7,511 nt of DNA. It comes from Candidatus Atribacteria bacterium UBA6251 (lineage in GTDB: Bacteria; Atribacterota; Phoenicimicrobiia; Phoenicimicrobiales; Phoenicimicrobiaceae). Under the pieces are notes generated by a model. That model saw only the letters and a list, made by a program, of their open reading frames with translations, did not search any database and was not told where the DNA came from. Location of the stretch: positions 1-7,511 of the forward strand of contig DJVR01000027.1 in NCBI GenBank assembly GCA_002441285.1, given 5' to 3'. Of this stretch, positions 1-7,190 are shown in pieces. Numbering within the stretch: the first letter of the stretch is position 1; every line of letters begins with the position of its first letter. The position numbers and the translations under genes were made by a program.

Positions 1-726
1 CTGCTGGGCCAAGACCGGCATAGGCTAATTTGTCTTTGAGTTTTTTGGCATTAGAGTTTCCCGCAGGATAACGTTTTTCTTTTCCTTTATGGATGATAGC
101 CAGTTTTAATTCTGCCTTTTTCTTTTTCTGTTTTTGCAGGTGGATCATGGTGCCGTCTACCTCCAAATAAAGAGGATCTGATTTAACCAGGGTAGATGTT
201 ATTGTTGATTTTAGGGCCTCTTCTAAGTTTTGTTCAAAGGCGTATTCTCCCTGTTTTTGAATCTGAGTACCCTGACATTGTACCTGCTGGCGGATACATT
301 CAAAACTTACCGAGTCTCCGTAACAGTATTCGAGAAACCTCTGGGCATTGCGGTAACTGCCGGCAATAAAGGAGAACAGGCCGGTGATCTTCTGGTAATG
401 AGTACTCATACGCTGATTGGATTTTAACTTGAGGGTTTCATCCAGCAGACAACGGTTTGGTCCCGGTAGAGATGCTTAGAGTAGGAGATATTACCTAGGA
501 GGGTTAAGAGATATTTACTGCGCTTTCCACAGTTGGAAAGTTCCCCTCTTTTTCTTTCTTTTCTTAATTGGTTGTCAAGGAACTGCAAGATGCTAGTTAG
601 GATGTGCTGGCCTATGACTTTAGTTAGGTGAAAAACAAATTTCTCCAGGTGCTGGATATCCAGCTCGTCTTCTGGTATAGTCACTTGTAGAGATGGTAAT
701 GTGATGGTTAGACATAATTCTTTCAT
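1..726 (-). pseudogene. ISLre2-family transposase, frameshifted and cut by the window edge
   Basis: This is the N-terminal half of a DDE-type transposase that cuts and joins the ends of its own element. The first frame starts at the ATG 726-724 and gives 100 residues, including the family-like stretch LGNISYSKHLYRD that precedes the usual LLDE segment. It then runs out of frame at TVVCWMKPSS and stops at 424. A second frame, shifted by -1, continues from about 460 without a stop to position 1. It reads NRCLLDETLKLKSNQRMS, then a long helical region, then LYLEVDGTMIHLQK, whose Asp (codon 157-155) fits the first catalytic Asp of the family. Adding one A in the short A run at 456-458 would restore YRDQNRCLLDETL. 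I see no classical slippery heptamer there, so a single-base loss or a sequencing error is likelier than programmed frameshifting. The family is about 450-490 residues long, so roughly half is visible. Family assignment is from pattern recognition only. Confidence 0.75.
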
Positions 727-802
727 TAGGTAGATTTACCTCCTTTTAGAAAAAGAATGTTTCTTCTTTTTCTATTGTTTTGTTCTATGAGGTAAGTCTA
801 CC
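727..802 (-). promoter_or_regulatory. Transposase leader: inverted repeat that sequesters the ribosome binding site
   Basis: The arms at 729-742 and 789-802 are complementary at 13 of 14 positions (GGTAGA and TTACCTC in one arm against TCTACC and GAGGTAA in the other, with one C/A mismatch). A perfect 10-bp hairpin is nested inside (748-757 with 764-773). The Shine-Dalgarno AGGAGG (744-739), 12 bases before the transposase ATG, overlaps the inner end of the proximal arm. A transcript spanning both arms would hide the ribosome binding site. The pairing is seen directly; its regulatory effect is inferred. Confidence 0.6.
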
Positions 803-824
803 TTTTTTGTTGGCCTCTTGACAA
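795..824 (-). promoter_or_regulatory. Candidate transposase promoter
   Basis: On the minus strand TTGTCA (824-819, five of six consensus bases) is followed after 18 bases by TAGACT (800-795, four of six). The predicted start point near 788 lies just inside the distal arm of the leader inverted repeat. RNA made from this promoter would therefore lack the arm that hides the ribosome binding site. The match is moderate and the call rests on position and spacing. Confidence 0.4.
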
Positions 825-966
825 GTGATATCTTAGAAAACCCCTACTAAAATTTTACACTATCATAGAGACTATAATTATAAGCAAAAAAGATTCTTAA
901 AATTTTAGATATTCTTGAATATTACAGCATAAATTGTTTTTGTTTTTTAAGCGGGATAGAGGTGTT

Positions 967-1692
967 TTATTTTTTAATTCGAAATTGGCAAGATTTCCAT
1001 TTACATCTTACACAATTGTGGTCATATTTTTCATCACTAAAAGAATTGATCAGTTCTTTTTTGGTGCTTTTACCCACTCCCATTAACCAGGATAAAGATT
1101 TTCTGGGAAACATCATATAACCTTCAGTCAAACTTACACCAATACGATCCGTGGGAATGAGTTCAAAAATTATTCTTTGCTGGGTAATATCCCAATCGTC
1201 ATAACCTGGGGAAAAATGCCTTCCTGTTTCTAGACCATATTTTTTTACTTCTTCATTAGCTGATTTACGAATTTTTCGACTTAAATCCTCTACTGCCACC
1301 GTACCTACAGCATCTAAGGCTAAAGCGTGAGGAAAATCTTTATGAAAAAGATGTAAAGATACTTCTTTTTCTAATAAATCACCTATAGTCACTACTCCAA
1401 CCAATAAATGATGGGCAAATTTTAATAATTTAGTAATTTTAGGTGAAAATTTTAGAATATATCCCTCTGATAATTCTATCTCTTCAGTAGAAATAAATTG
1501 AGAAATTTCCAATAAGCGATAAATACCTTGAGGAGTTATAAGCTTATAACCATAACTAATTTCTTCCTCTACAATAGATAAAATTTCTCGAGAGATTTCA
1601 CTTTTTTTATTCATCTTATAACCTTGATAGCGTAAAACTTCAGCTATATCTATATTTATTTTCAAATCTTTAATTATTTTTATATACTGCAT
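967..1692 (-). CDS. B12-dependent methionine synthase activation-domain protein
   Basis: The 241-residue protein resembles the stand-alone form of the MetH reactivation domain, which binds S-adenosylmethionine and helps re-methylate inactive cob(II)alamin so that methionine synthase can resume turnover in the cytoplasm. Supporting motifs are HALALDAVGTVAVEDL (about 122-137), the SAM-binding-type RHFSPGYDDW with Arg158 and Tyr164, LTEGYMMFPRKS (188-199), and a C-terminal Cys227-x2-Cys230-x4-Cys235. The first 90 or so residues are less recognisable. Split methionine synthases with a separate activation subunit are common in anaerobic Bacillota and Thermotogota; the catalytic partner is not in the window. 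The ATG at 1692 has only a weak purine-rich ribosome site. The gene lies 229 bases beyond purH on the same strand and may be read from its own promoter. The family is fairly secure; the exact corrinoid protein served is inferred. Confidence 0.8.
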   Translation of the reverse strand: MQYIKIIKDLKINIDIAEVLRYQGYKMNKKSEISREILSIVEEEISYGYKLITPQGIYRLLEISQFISTEEIELSEGYILKFSPKITKLLKFAHHLLVGVVTIGDLLEKEVSLHLFHKDFPHALALDAVGTVAVEDLSRKIRKSANEEVKKYGLETGRHFSPGYDDWDITQQRIIFELIPTDRIGVSLTEGYMMFPRKSLSWLMGVGKSTKKELINSFSDEKYDHNCVRCKWKSCQFRIKK

Positions 1693-1742
1693 TTTTTCTT
1701 TCTAACTAAAAATAATTTCATTTTTTATTAAATTGTAATTCA

Positions 1743-1748
1743 ATTATA
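1743..1748 (-). promoter_or_regulatory. Candidate -10 box for the activation-domain gene
   Basis: A perfect TATAAT lies on the minus strand about 50 bases before the ATG at 1692, which would give a 5' leader of roughly 44 bases. No good -35 box is seen 16-18 bases further upstream. The region is so AT-rich that a chance match is quite possible. Confidence 0.3.
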
Positions 1749-1765
1749 TCTTTCTTTTTATTAAA

Positions 1766-1810
1766 AACCTAAAACCCTGATGGTTTATTTTAAAAAATAT
1801 ACCTCAGGTA
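1766..1810 (-). terminator. Weak terminator candidate after the pur operon
   Basis: Two small hairpins follow each other on the minus strand. TACC-TGA-GGTA (1810-1800) is followed by TATTTTTTA, and AAACC-ATCAG-GGTTT is followed by a T-rich run. Stems of only 4-5 bp make each weak, so read-through from purH into the next gene is possible. Nothing better is visible between 1693 and 1921. Confidence 0.3.
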
Positions 1811-1921
1811 CGAAGCTTATGAAATTCTAAAAATATGTGAAGGTAAATTAATATTATTTTCTCACCCAGATTAAATGGTTAATAAATATATCGGTAGACT
1901 TAATTCGAAATTTATTCTTTA

Positions 1922-3481
1922 TTAATGTTTAAAGCACCTTATTCCTGTAAATACCATAATTAGATTATGCTCATTAGCCGCAGCAATAACTTCTTTATCC
2001 CTGATAGAGCCACCAGGTTGGATAATAGCTTTTATTCCACCCCTAGCTGCCTCATCAATATCATCTCTAAAAGGGAAGAAAGCATCAGAAGCTAAATAAG
2101 CCCCCTTAGACCTCTTTTCAGATTTCAGAATAGCTAACTTTATTGCATCTAAACGACTCATCTGCCCTGCCCCAATACCTATGGTCTGTTTTCCTTTGGT
2201 TAGTACAATAGCATTGGACTTGACATGTTTTACCACCTTCCAAGCAAACAAAAGCTCTTCTAATTCCTCCCAAGTTGGTTCTTTCTGAGTCACTACTTTC
2301 AGATCCTGAATTCCAATTTCTTTTAGATCTCTTTCCTGTACTAAAAACCCTCCTGGTATTTTTTTAATCTCTTTTAAAGAGCGATCTCTTCTCTTTAAAT
2401 CACCAATCTTAATGATACGTCGATTTTTTTTCTGTTTCAAAATTTTTAATGCTTTGTCCTGAAAATCTGGAGCTATAATTGCTTCAACAAAAGGAGTATC
2501 ATTAATTATCACTGCTAATTCTTCTTGAACTACTTTATTTATCCCCACAATACTACCATAGGCAGAGGTAGGATCACCTTGATAAGCTTTATTATAAGCC
2601 TCTTCAATAGTGATTGCATTAGCCAAACCACAAGGATTAGTATGTTTGATGAAGACTACAGTAGGTTCAGAAAAATCTTTAATTATTTCTAAAGCAGCTC
2701 CTAAATCGATTAAATTATTATAAGATAATTCTTTACCACCTAATTGGACCATATTCCCCAGGTTGGCTTCCTTGACCAATAAATCTTTATAAAAAGATCC
2801 AGCTTGATGAGGATTTTCACCATAACGCAAATCAAAAACCTTTTCTCCTATTAAATAGAAATTATTAGGAAAATCATCTTCTTTTCCCAAAAAACTCTTC
2901 CTTAAAAAAGAAGCAATTATCCTATCATAATTAGCAGTATGTTCAAAAACTTTAAGTGCTAATCTCTTTTTCGTCTGTAAGGTTAATTCTCCCTGATTCT
3001 TCTCTAACTCATCTAAAATTCCAGGATAATCCTGTGAATCAATTAACACGGCTACGTCTTGATAATTCTTCGCTGCTGCCCTTAAAAGTGAAGGTCCTCC
3101 TATATCAATATTTTCAACCGCTTCATCCAATTCAACCTTTTCTTGAGAAATAACCCTTTGAAAAGGATATAAGTTTACTACTACTAGCTCAATAGGGCTA
3201 ATCTGGTGTGTTGATATTTGTTCTTGATGAGCAAGATTATTACTTTGAGCCAAAATGCCTCCAAAAATAAAAGGATGAAGAGTTTTTACCCTTCCATCTA
3301 ATATCTCAGGAAAGTTAGTTATTTCGGAAATAAGCTTAACTTTTATCCCGGAATCAATTAATATGCTAGCTGTTCCTCCAGTTGAAATAATCTCAATCCC
3401 CATTTTTTCTAAGCCTTTAGCAAAATCAACTATCCCCTCTTTATCCGATACACTAATTAAGGCACGCTTTATTTTGGTCAT
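1922..3481 (-). CDS. purH: Bifunctional AICAR transformylase / IMP cyclohydrolase
   Basis: PurH transfers a formyl group from 10-formyl-tetrahydrofolate to AICAR and closes the ring to IMP, the last two steps of de novo purine synthesis, in the cytoplasm. The 519 residues match the usual bacterial length. The IMP cyclohydrolase domain (about 1-200) shows STGGTA (33-38), GRVKTLHP with Arg64 and Lys66, NLYPF (103-107), IDIGGP with Asp126, and Lys138. The transformylase domain follows, with LRYGENPHQ (218-226), the catalytic pair Lys279-His280 in IKHTNPCG, SNAIVL (422-427) and ASDAFFPF (464-471). Two positions look unusual. The normally conserved IHGG motif reads IFGG (Phe73), and the common C-terminal RHFKH reads RCFKH (Cys516). 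The ATG at 3481 has AAGGAG seven bases upstream, and the gene lies 20 bases after purD, so the two are co-transcribed. It is the last gene of the operon. Confidence 0.97.
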   Translation of the reverse strand: MTKIKRALISVSDKEGIVDFAKGLEKMGIEIISTGGTASILIDSGIKVKLISEITNFPEILDGRVKTLHPFIFGGILAQSNNLAHQEQISTHQISPIELVVVNLYPFQRVISQEKVELDEAVENIDIGGPSLLRAAAKNYQDVAVLIDSQDYPGILDELEKNQGELTLQTKKRLALKVFEHTANYDRIIASFLRKSFLGKEDDFPNNFYLIGEKVFDLRYGENPHQAGSFYKDLLVKEANLGNMVQLGGKELSYNNLIDLGAALEIIKDFSEPTVVFIKHTNPCGLANAITIEEAYNKAYQGDPTSAYGSIVGINKVVQEELAVIINDTPFVEAIIAPDFQDKALKILKQKKNRRIIKIGDLKRRDRSLKEIKKIPGGFLVQERDLKEIGIQDLKVVTQKEPTWEELEELLFAWKVVKHVKSNAIVLTKGKQTIGIGAGQMSRLDAIKLAILKSEKRSKGAYLASDAFFPFRDDIDEAARGGIKAIIQPGGSIRDKEVIAAANEHNLIMVFTGIRCFKH

Positions 3482-3501
3482 TTATCTTCTCCTTTTCTCA
3501 T

Positions 3502-4770
3502 TTACAAGATGACTTTTAAAGCAATATCTCTGCGGTAATACATATTTTTAAATTTTATTTTCTTTATCCCTTCATATACTCTCTTTCTCGCTTCAGATAT
3601 ATTTTCATCCCAGGCAGTTATACCTAAAACTCTACCTCCAGAAGTAATCACTTTATCTTTTACTATTTTAGTCCCAGCATGAAAAGCAACTATATTTTGC
3701 ATCTTCTCTAATTCTTTTAAGCCATCAATCACTTCCCCAGTGAAATATTTTCCTGGATATCCATCAGAAGCAAGTACCACACATACAGCAGCATTATCTT
3801 TCCATTCAATTTTAATCTTTTCCAGATTACCTTCAAGAATAGCTTCAAATATATCCACCAAATCTGTTTTTAATCTTGGTAATACCACCTGAGTCTCTGG
3901 ATCTCCAAAGCGGGCATTGAATTCTAAAACCTTAGGACCTTCTTCCGTCAAAATTAGACCAGCATAAAGGATTCCTTTATATTCTCGACCTTCATCTTTC
4001 AACCCCATCAAGATTGGTTTTAATATTTTTTCTAAAATTACTTGATTTAATTTTTCAGTGTAAAAAGGACAGGGAGAATATGCCCCCATCCCTCCAGTGT
4101 TTGGTCCTTGATCGTTTTCACCTACCTTTTTATAATCTTGGGAAGAAACCATTGGTATGATAGTCTTGCCATCACAAAATGATAAAATAGAAACCTCTTC
4201 CCCTTTTAAAAATTCTTCAATAACCACCTGACTCCCTGCCTCTCCAAATTTCTTTTGCTTCATTAAAAAATACAAAATCTCACTAGCTTGCAACCTATCT
4301 TTTACTATAAAAACTCCTTTACCAGCTGCTAACCCATCTGCCTTTATAACCAGAGGATATTTTTGTTTTTTTAAGAATAAAAGTGCTTTTTCCAGGCAAT
4401 CAAATGATTCATATTGAGCAGTTGGAAGGTTATACTTGCTCATTAAGTATTTGGAAAAAACCTTACTAGATTCAATTTTTGCTGCTTCCTTGGTAGGACC
4501 AATTATCTTCAAACCCTGTTGAATAAAATCATCTACAATTCCTTGAGCCAAAGGCAATTCAGGCCCAACAATGGTTAAGTCAATTTTCTCTTTTTGCACA
4601 AAATCAACTAAAGCGGAAATATTTTCTGGATTAATTTCTTGGCATACTGCTATTTTAGAAATTCCTGCGTTTCCTGGAGCGCAATAAATCTTTGATACCT
4701 TTCTACTTTGCTTGATTTTCCATATTAAAGCATGTTCTCTTCCTCCACTACCTATTACCAGTACCTTCAT
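3502..4770 (-). CDS. purD: Phosphoribosylamine-glycine ligase (GAR synthetase)
   Basis: PurD joins glycine to 5-phosphoribosylamine with ATP to give GAR, the second step of purine synthesis. The 422 residues match the family. Visible motifs are the N-terminal VIGSGGREHAL (5-15), APGNAGI (31-37), IVGPELPL (67-74), the ATP-grasp segment YPLVIKADGLAAGKGV (138-153), QGPNTGGMGAYSPCP (221-235), and LEFNARFGDPETQ (282-294), which carries metal- and ATP-binding residues. The C-terminal YYRRDIA (411-417) is also typical. The ATG at 4770 overlaps the purN stop codon as ATGA, which points to translational coupling with purN. purD precedes purH here, the reverse of the Bacillus subtilis purH-purD order. 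The protein appears intact. Confidence 0.97.
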   Translation of the reverse strand: MKVLVIGSGGREHALIWKIKQSRKVSKIYCAPGNAGISKIAVCQEINPENISALVDFVQKEKIDLTIVGPELPLAQGIVDDFIQQGLKIIGPTKEAAKIESSKVFSKYLMSKYNLPTAQYESFDCLEKALLFLKKQKYPLVIKADGLAAGKGVFIVKDRLQASEILYFLMKQKKFGEAGSQVVIEEFLKGEEVSILSFCDGKTIIPMVSSQDYKKVGENDQGPNTGGMGAYSPCPFYTEKLNQVILEKILKPILMGLKDEGREYKGILYAGLILTEEGPKVLEFNARFGDPETQVVLPRLKTDLVDIFEAILEGNLEKIKIEWKDNAAVCVVLASDGYPGKYFTGEVIDGLKELEKMQNIVAFHAGTKIVKDKVITSGGRVLGITAWDENISEARKRVYEGIKKIKFKNMYYRRDIALKVIL

Positions 4771-5384
4771 TTTAAATCTACCTCTTTAATAACAACTCTT
4801 CTCTCCTGAATATACAATCTTCTTTCCGAAATTAATTGAATCGCCCGTACCAAAATTTGATGTTCTTGTTGAAGAATTTTTTTTGCTAATGACTCTTCAT
4901 CATCCCTATCATCAACTTCTACAGCTTTTTGTAAAATAATTGGTCCAGAATCTACTCCTTCATCTACAAAATGAACAGTACAACCAGAAATCTTTACTCC
5001 ATATTTTATAGCTTGCCTTTGAGCATGTAAACCTGGAAAAGAAGGAAGCAAAGCAGGGTGAATGTTAATAATTCTATGTTGAAATGCTTTAACAAAATAA
5101 GGACTCAAAATCTTCATATATCCCGCCAAAACTACCAAATCAACCTCTTCTTTTCTCAAATATTCTACTATCCTTTTATCATACTCTTCTCTATTTTTAA
5201 AGCCTGTAAAATCTATATAATAAGCTTTAATTTGATTCTCTTTTGCCCTCTTTAGAGCATAAGCATCTTTATTATCACTAATTACAATACTAATTTTTCC
5301 TTCAATCTTATTTTCTTTAATAGCATTTATTATAGCTTGCAGGTTAGTTCCTCTTCCTGAAGCTAATACTCCAATATTAATCAT
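4767..5384 (-). CDS. purN: Phosphoribosylglycinamide formyltransferase (folate-dependent)
   Basis: PurN formylates GAR to FGAR using 10-formyl-tetrahydrofolate. The 205 residues fit the family. The N-terminal loop ASGRGTNLQAI (8-18) contacts the phosphoribosyl group. The catalytic triad of the Escherichia coli enzyme is present as Asn107 and His109 in INIHPALLPSFPG and Asp145 in DEGVDSGP. The start codon 5384-5382 is preceded by AAGGGAAGG. The upstream gene is purM, with a 37-bp palindrome between them; the 3' end overlaps purD by four bases. PurN is the folate-using enzyme, in contrast to the formate-using PurT, so with PurH two genes of this operon draw on the one-carbon folate pool. Confidence 0.97.
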   Translation of the reverse strand: MINIGVLASGRGTNLQAIINAIKENKIEGKISIVISDNKDAYALKRAKENQIKAYYIDFTGFKNREEYDKRIVEYLRKEEVDLVVLAGYMKILSPYFVKAFQHRIINIHPALLPSFPGLHAQRQAIKYGVKISGCTVHFVDEGVDSGPIILQKAVEVDDRDDEESLAKKILQQEHQILVRAIQLISERRLYIQERRVVIKEVDLK

Positions 5385-5396
5385 TACCTTCCCTTA

Positions 5397-5433
5397 AATG
5401 TAAAAAAAAGTGCCAGGCACTTTTTTTTACATT
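5397..5433. terminator. 37-bp perfect palindrome between purM and purN, bidirectional terminator-like
   Basis: Two 18-base arms are perfectly complementary around a single central base (5415). From the outside each arm reads AATGT, eight A, then GTGCC. In RNA the stem would be GUGC/GCAC with a three-base loop, extended by eight A-U pairs. The U8 tract on either strand makes this a possible intrinsic terminator in both directions. The purM stop codon (5429-5427) lies inside the upstream arm, and the purN ribosome site (5395-5391) starts two bases after the other arm. The same architecture is also what dispersed palindromic repeats look like. Which role it has cannot be told from one copy. Confidence 0.6.
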
Positions 5434-6452
5434 ATCACCTTTTTTTCTCCTTTAATGATTTTTCCTATAATATAGGATTGGTAATTTAGTTGATTTAGGG
5501 TGCTTGAAACTTCTAAAGCAATATCTGGGCGTACTATTAAAATCATTCCTATCCCCATGTTAAAAACTAAATACATTTCTTCCTCGGAAATACTCCCTTT
5601 TTCTTGAAGTAAAGAAAAAATTAGAGGTTTAGGCCAGCTTTCTTTATCAATCTGGATAGAAACTCCCCTTGGTAAAATCCGAGGAATATTTTCTACTAAT
5701 CCCCCTCCGGTAATATGGGCTATACCCAAAATCTTAAATTTTTCTAATAAATGCAATATTGGTTTGGTATATATTCTGGTAGGAGTTAATAGCTCTTCTC
5801 CCAAAGTTTTTTCTCCACCTAATATCCGCTCATCCAAACTATATACTGTATCTTTCAATAAAACTTTTCTTACTAAAGAAAAACCATTACTGTGCAATCC
5901 ACTAGAGGAAATCCCAATAGCTACATCTCCAACCTTAATATTTTTTCCATCAATTATTTTACTTTTTTCTACTATACCCAGGGCAAAACCTGCTAAATCA
6001 TATTCTCCATCCTGATATATATCTGGCATCTCTGCAGTTTCACCACCCAAAAGGGCACACCCAGCATCCATACATCCAGCTATTACTCCTTTGATTATTT
6101 CGCTCACTATTTGATTTGATAATTTCCCTATAGAAATATAATCCAAAAAAAATAAAGGTCTTGCTCCACAGGTAAGAATATCGTTCACGGACATAGCTAC
6201 TAAATCCAGACCTATCGTATCGTGCTTATTTAGAGTAAAAGCAATTTTTAATTTGGTTCCTACTCCATCCGTACTAGATACTAATACTGGCTCCTTATAA
6301 TTTTGACCTGACAAATCAAATAATCCACCAAATCCACCAATTTCGCCTATTACACCCGGAATGAAAGTCTTTTTAATGGCTGGTTTTATTTCTTTAATTA
6401 TCTGGTTGGCCAGAGGAATATTCACCCCAGCTTTTTGATAAGATAAGTCCAT
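5427..6452 (-). CDS. purM: Phosphoribosylformylglycinamidine cyclo-ligase (AIR synthetase)
   Basis: PurM closes the imidazole ring of FGAM with ATP to give AIR. The 341 residues match the usual length. Motifs in order are LSYQKAGV (3-10), VSSTDGVGTKLKIA (58-71), DLVAMSVNDILTCGARPLFF (83-102) of the nucleotide-binding fold, LGGETAEMPDIY (135-146), GISSSGLHSNGFSLVR (180-195), and HITGGGLVENIPR (246-258). The ATG at 6452 has AAAGGA nine bases upstream. The gene follows purE after 143 non-coding bases and is followed by purN after 42. Its AIR product is the substrate of the PurE step encoded just upstream. No truncation or frameshift is seen. Confidence 0.97.
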   Translation of the reverse strand: MDLSYQKAGVNIPLANQIIKEIKPAIKKTFIPGVIGEIGGFGGLFDLSGQNYKEPVLVSSTDGVGTKLKIAFTLNKHDTIGLDLVAMSVNDILTCGARPLFFLDYISIGKLSNQIVSEIIKGVIAGCMDAGCALLGGETAEMPDIYQDGEYDLAGFALGIVEKSKIIDGKNIKVGDVAIGISSSGLHSNGFSLVRKVLLKDTVYSLDERILGGEKTLGEELLTPTRIYTKPILHLLEKFKILGIAHITGGGLVENIPRILPRGVSIQIDKESWPKPLIFSLLQEKGSISEEEMYLVFNMGIGMILIVRPDIALEVSSTLNQLNYQSYIIGKIIKGEKKVIM

Positions 6453-6595
6453 TAATAACTATCCTTTCTTTTTACCAATTATTATTAAAATTTATTAAAT
6501 AAGAAGTTAAACTTCTCACTTTTTTTGTAAATCATTAAATCCAACTACCATTAATACGGGATCTTTTTATTTTTAATTTTCTTCATTTTTCTATT

Positions 6596-7075
6596 TCAGG
6601 AAATTAAAATATTTTTTATTCCTTCCACCATCTTTTTTCGATAATCTTCCAATCTTTTTTTAATTTCCGAATTTTCTAGGGCTAAAATATGGGCAGCCAT
6701 AAGTCCAGCATTTTTAGCATTCCCTATGCCCATAGTAGCTACTGGAATACCTGAGGGCATCTGAACTATAGATAATAAAGAATCCAATCCCCCCAAAATT
6801 TTCGTTTCAATAGGCACACCAATAACCGGTAAAATTGTTCTGGAAGCAATCACTCCTGGTAAATGAGCTGCCCCTCCCGCTCCTGCAATAATGATTTTAA
6901 ATCCTCTCTTTTCAATCTGTTGAATATATTCTAATAATAAATCAGGAGTCCGATGCGCTGATAAAACTTTTGCCTCATAAGAAATTCCTAATTCATTTAA
7001 TATTTCTTCTGCCTTATTCATCGTCTCTTGATCAGATAAACTCCCCATAATTATAGCAATCTCTTTTTTTATCAT
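6596..7075 (-). CDS. purE: N5-carboxyaminoimidazole ribonucleotide mutase, class I PurE
   Basis: PurE acts at the carboxylation of AIR. Class I enzymes rearrange N5-CAIR, made by PurK, into CAIR. The 159 residues match the small homo-octameric bacterial form. The signature segments are IMGSLSDQETM (9-19), SAHRTPDLLLEY (39-50) with the catalytic-type His41, AGAGGAAHLPGVIAS (64-78), GVPIETKILGGLDSLLSI (86-103) and MGIGNAKNAG (115-124). These look like class I rather than the metazoan-type class II, so a purK elsewhere would be expected. This is the first gene of the operon and lies directly behind the riboswitch terminator. The ribosome site AGGAG (7093-7089) is 13 bases from the ATG, longer than usual. 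An in-frame TGA just upstream excludes an earlier start. Confidence 0.96.
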   Translation of the reverse strand: MIKKEIAIIMGSLSDQETMNKAEEILNELGISYEAKVLSAHRTPDLLLEYIQQIEKRGFKIIIAGAGGAAHLPGVIASRTILPVIGVPIETKILGGLDSLLSIVQMPSGIPVATMGIGNAKNAGLMAAHILALENSEIKKRLEDYRKKMVEGIKNILIS

Positions 7076-7088
7076 CTTTTTATATCAT

Positions 7089-7093
7089 CTCCT
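7089..7093 (-). promoter_or_regulatory. purE ribosome binding site with long spacing
   Basis: AGGAG lies 13 bases before the purE ATG, compared with the usual 5-9. An ATG immediately after it opens only a two-codon reading frame (ATG ATA TAA). The frame and family alignment favour the start at 7075. No closer Shine-Dalgarno sequence is visible apart from AAAAAG. Confidence 0.55.
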
Positions 7094-7140
7094 AATCTTT
7101 GTTTTCTTGTTTTCTCTGATTTCTTATTCTCATTAAATAA

Positions 7141-7190
7141 AAACCCAGGCAAAGAAACCCCTCTTTAGAGTGGAACCTCTCCGCCTGGGC
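7141..7190 (-). terminator. Riboswitch-controlled intrinsic terminator before purE
   Basis: On the minus strand GCCCAGGC (7190-7183) pairs with GCCTGGG (7150-7144), and TTTTTATTT follows. Inside, GGAGAGG and UUUCUUU can pair through three Watson-Crick pairs and four G-U wobbles. An apical stem CCACUC/GAGGGG closes a UAAA loop. Together this is a nearly continuous hairpin of about 20 bp with a U tract, ending some 65 bases before purE. Part of the apical 5' arm (UUCCACUC, 7175-7168) is complementary to the aptamer P1 3' side, which makes it the switchable part. Confidence 0.88.

Larger units (their letters stand above)
1..845 (-). mobile_element. ISLre2-family insertion sequence, 5' part, runs off the left edge
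   Basis: The stretch holds the first half of an ISLre2-type (formerly UPF0236) transposase, its promoter candidate and its leader; the rest of the element lies beyond position 1. The right boundary is only an estimate. Sequence up to roughly 830-850 looks like the element's non-coding end, and the more AT-rich host-like sequence begins after that. Only one end is visible, so I cannot confirm terminal inverted repeats or a target-site duplication. The element sits downstream of the methionine synthase activation gene and does not interrupt a recognisable gene. Confidence 0.65.

Noticed and set aside
818..823. Perfect TTGACA on the plus strand near the IS end, possibly an outward promoter
   Set aside because: No -10-like hexamer lies at 16-18 bases, and no plus-strand gene follows.
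973..1912. Thirteen-base direct repeat TTAATTCGAAATT flanking the activation-domain gene
   Set aside because: In AT-rich DNA of this length such a match is expected by chance about once; one copy overlaps the coding end and no longer homology flanks either.
2956..3153. Plus-strand reading frames inside purH, purN, purM and the IS (for example 2956-3153, 5058-5255, 5764-6015 and 230-427)
   Set aside because: They lie antisense to well-supported genes, have no family resemblance and no ribosome sites, and are best seen as shadows.
6502..6516. Palindrome AGAAGTT-A-AACTTCT between purE and purM
   Set aside because: The usable stem is only 5-6 bp of mostly A-T pairs, and no U tract follows it on the operon strand. 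The T7 run follows it only on the plus strand, where no gene ends.
6545..6590. Very short minus-strand reading frames between purE and purM, such as MVVGFNDLQKK
   Set aside because: They are about 11 residues long in AT-rich DNA, with no recognisable family and no convincing ribosome site.
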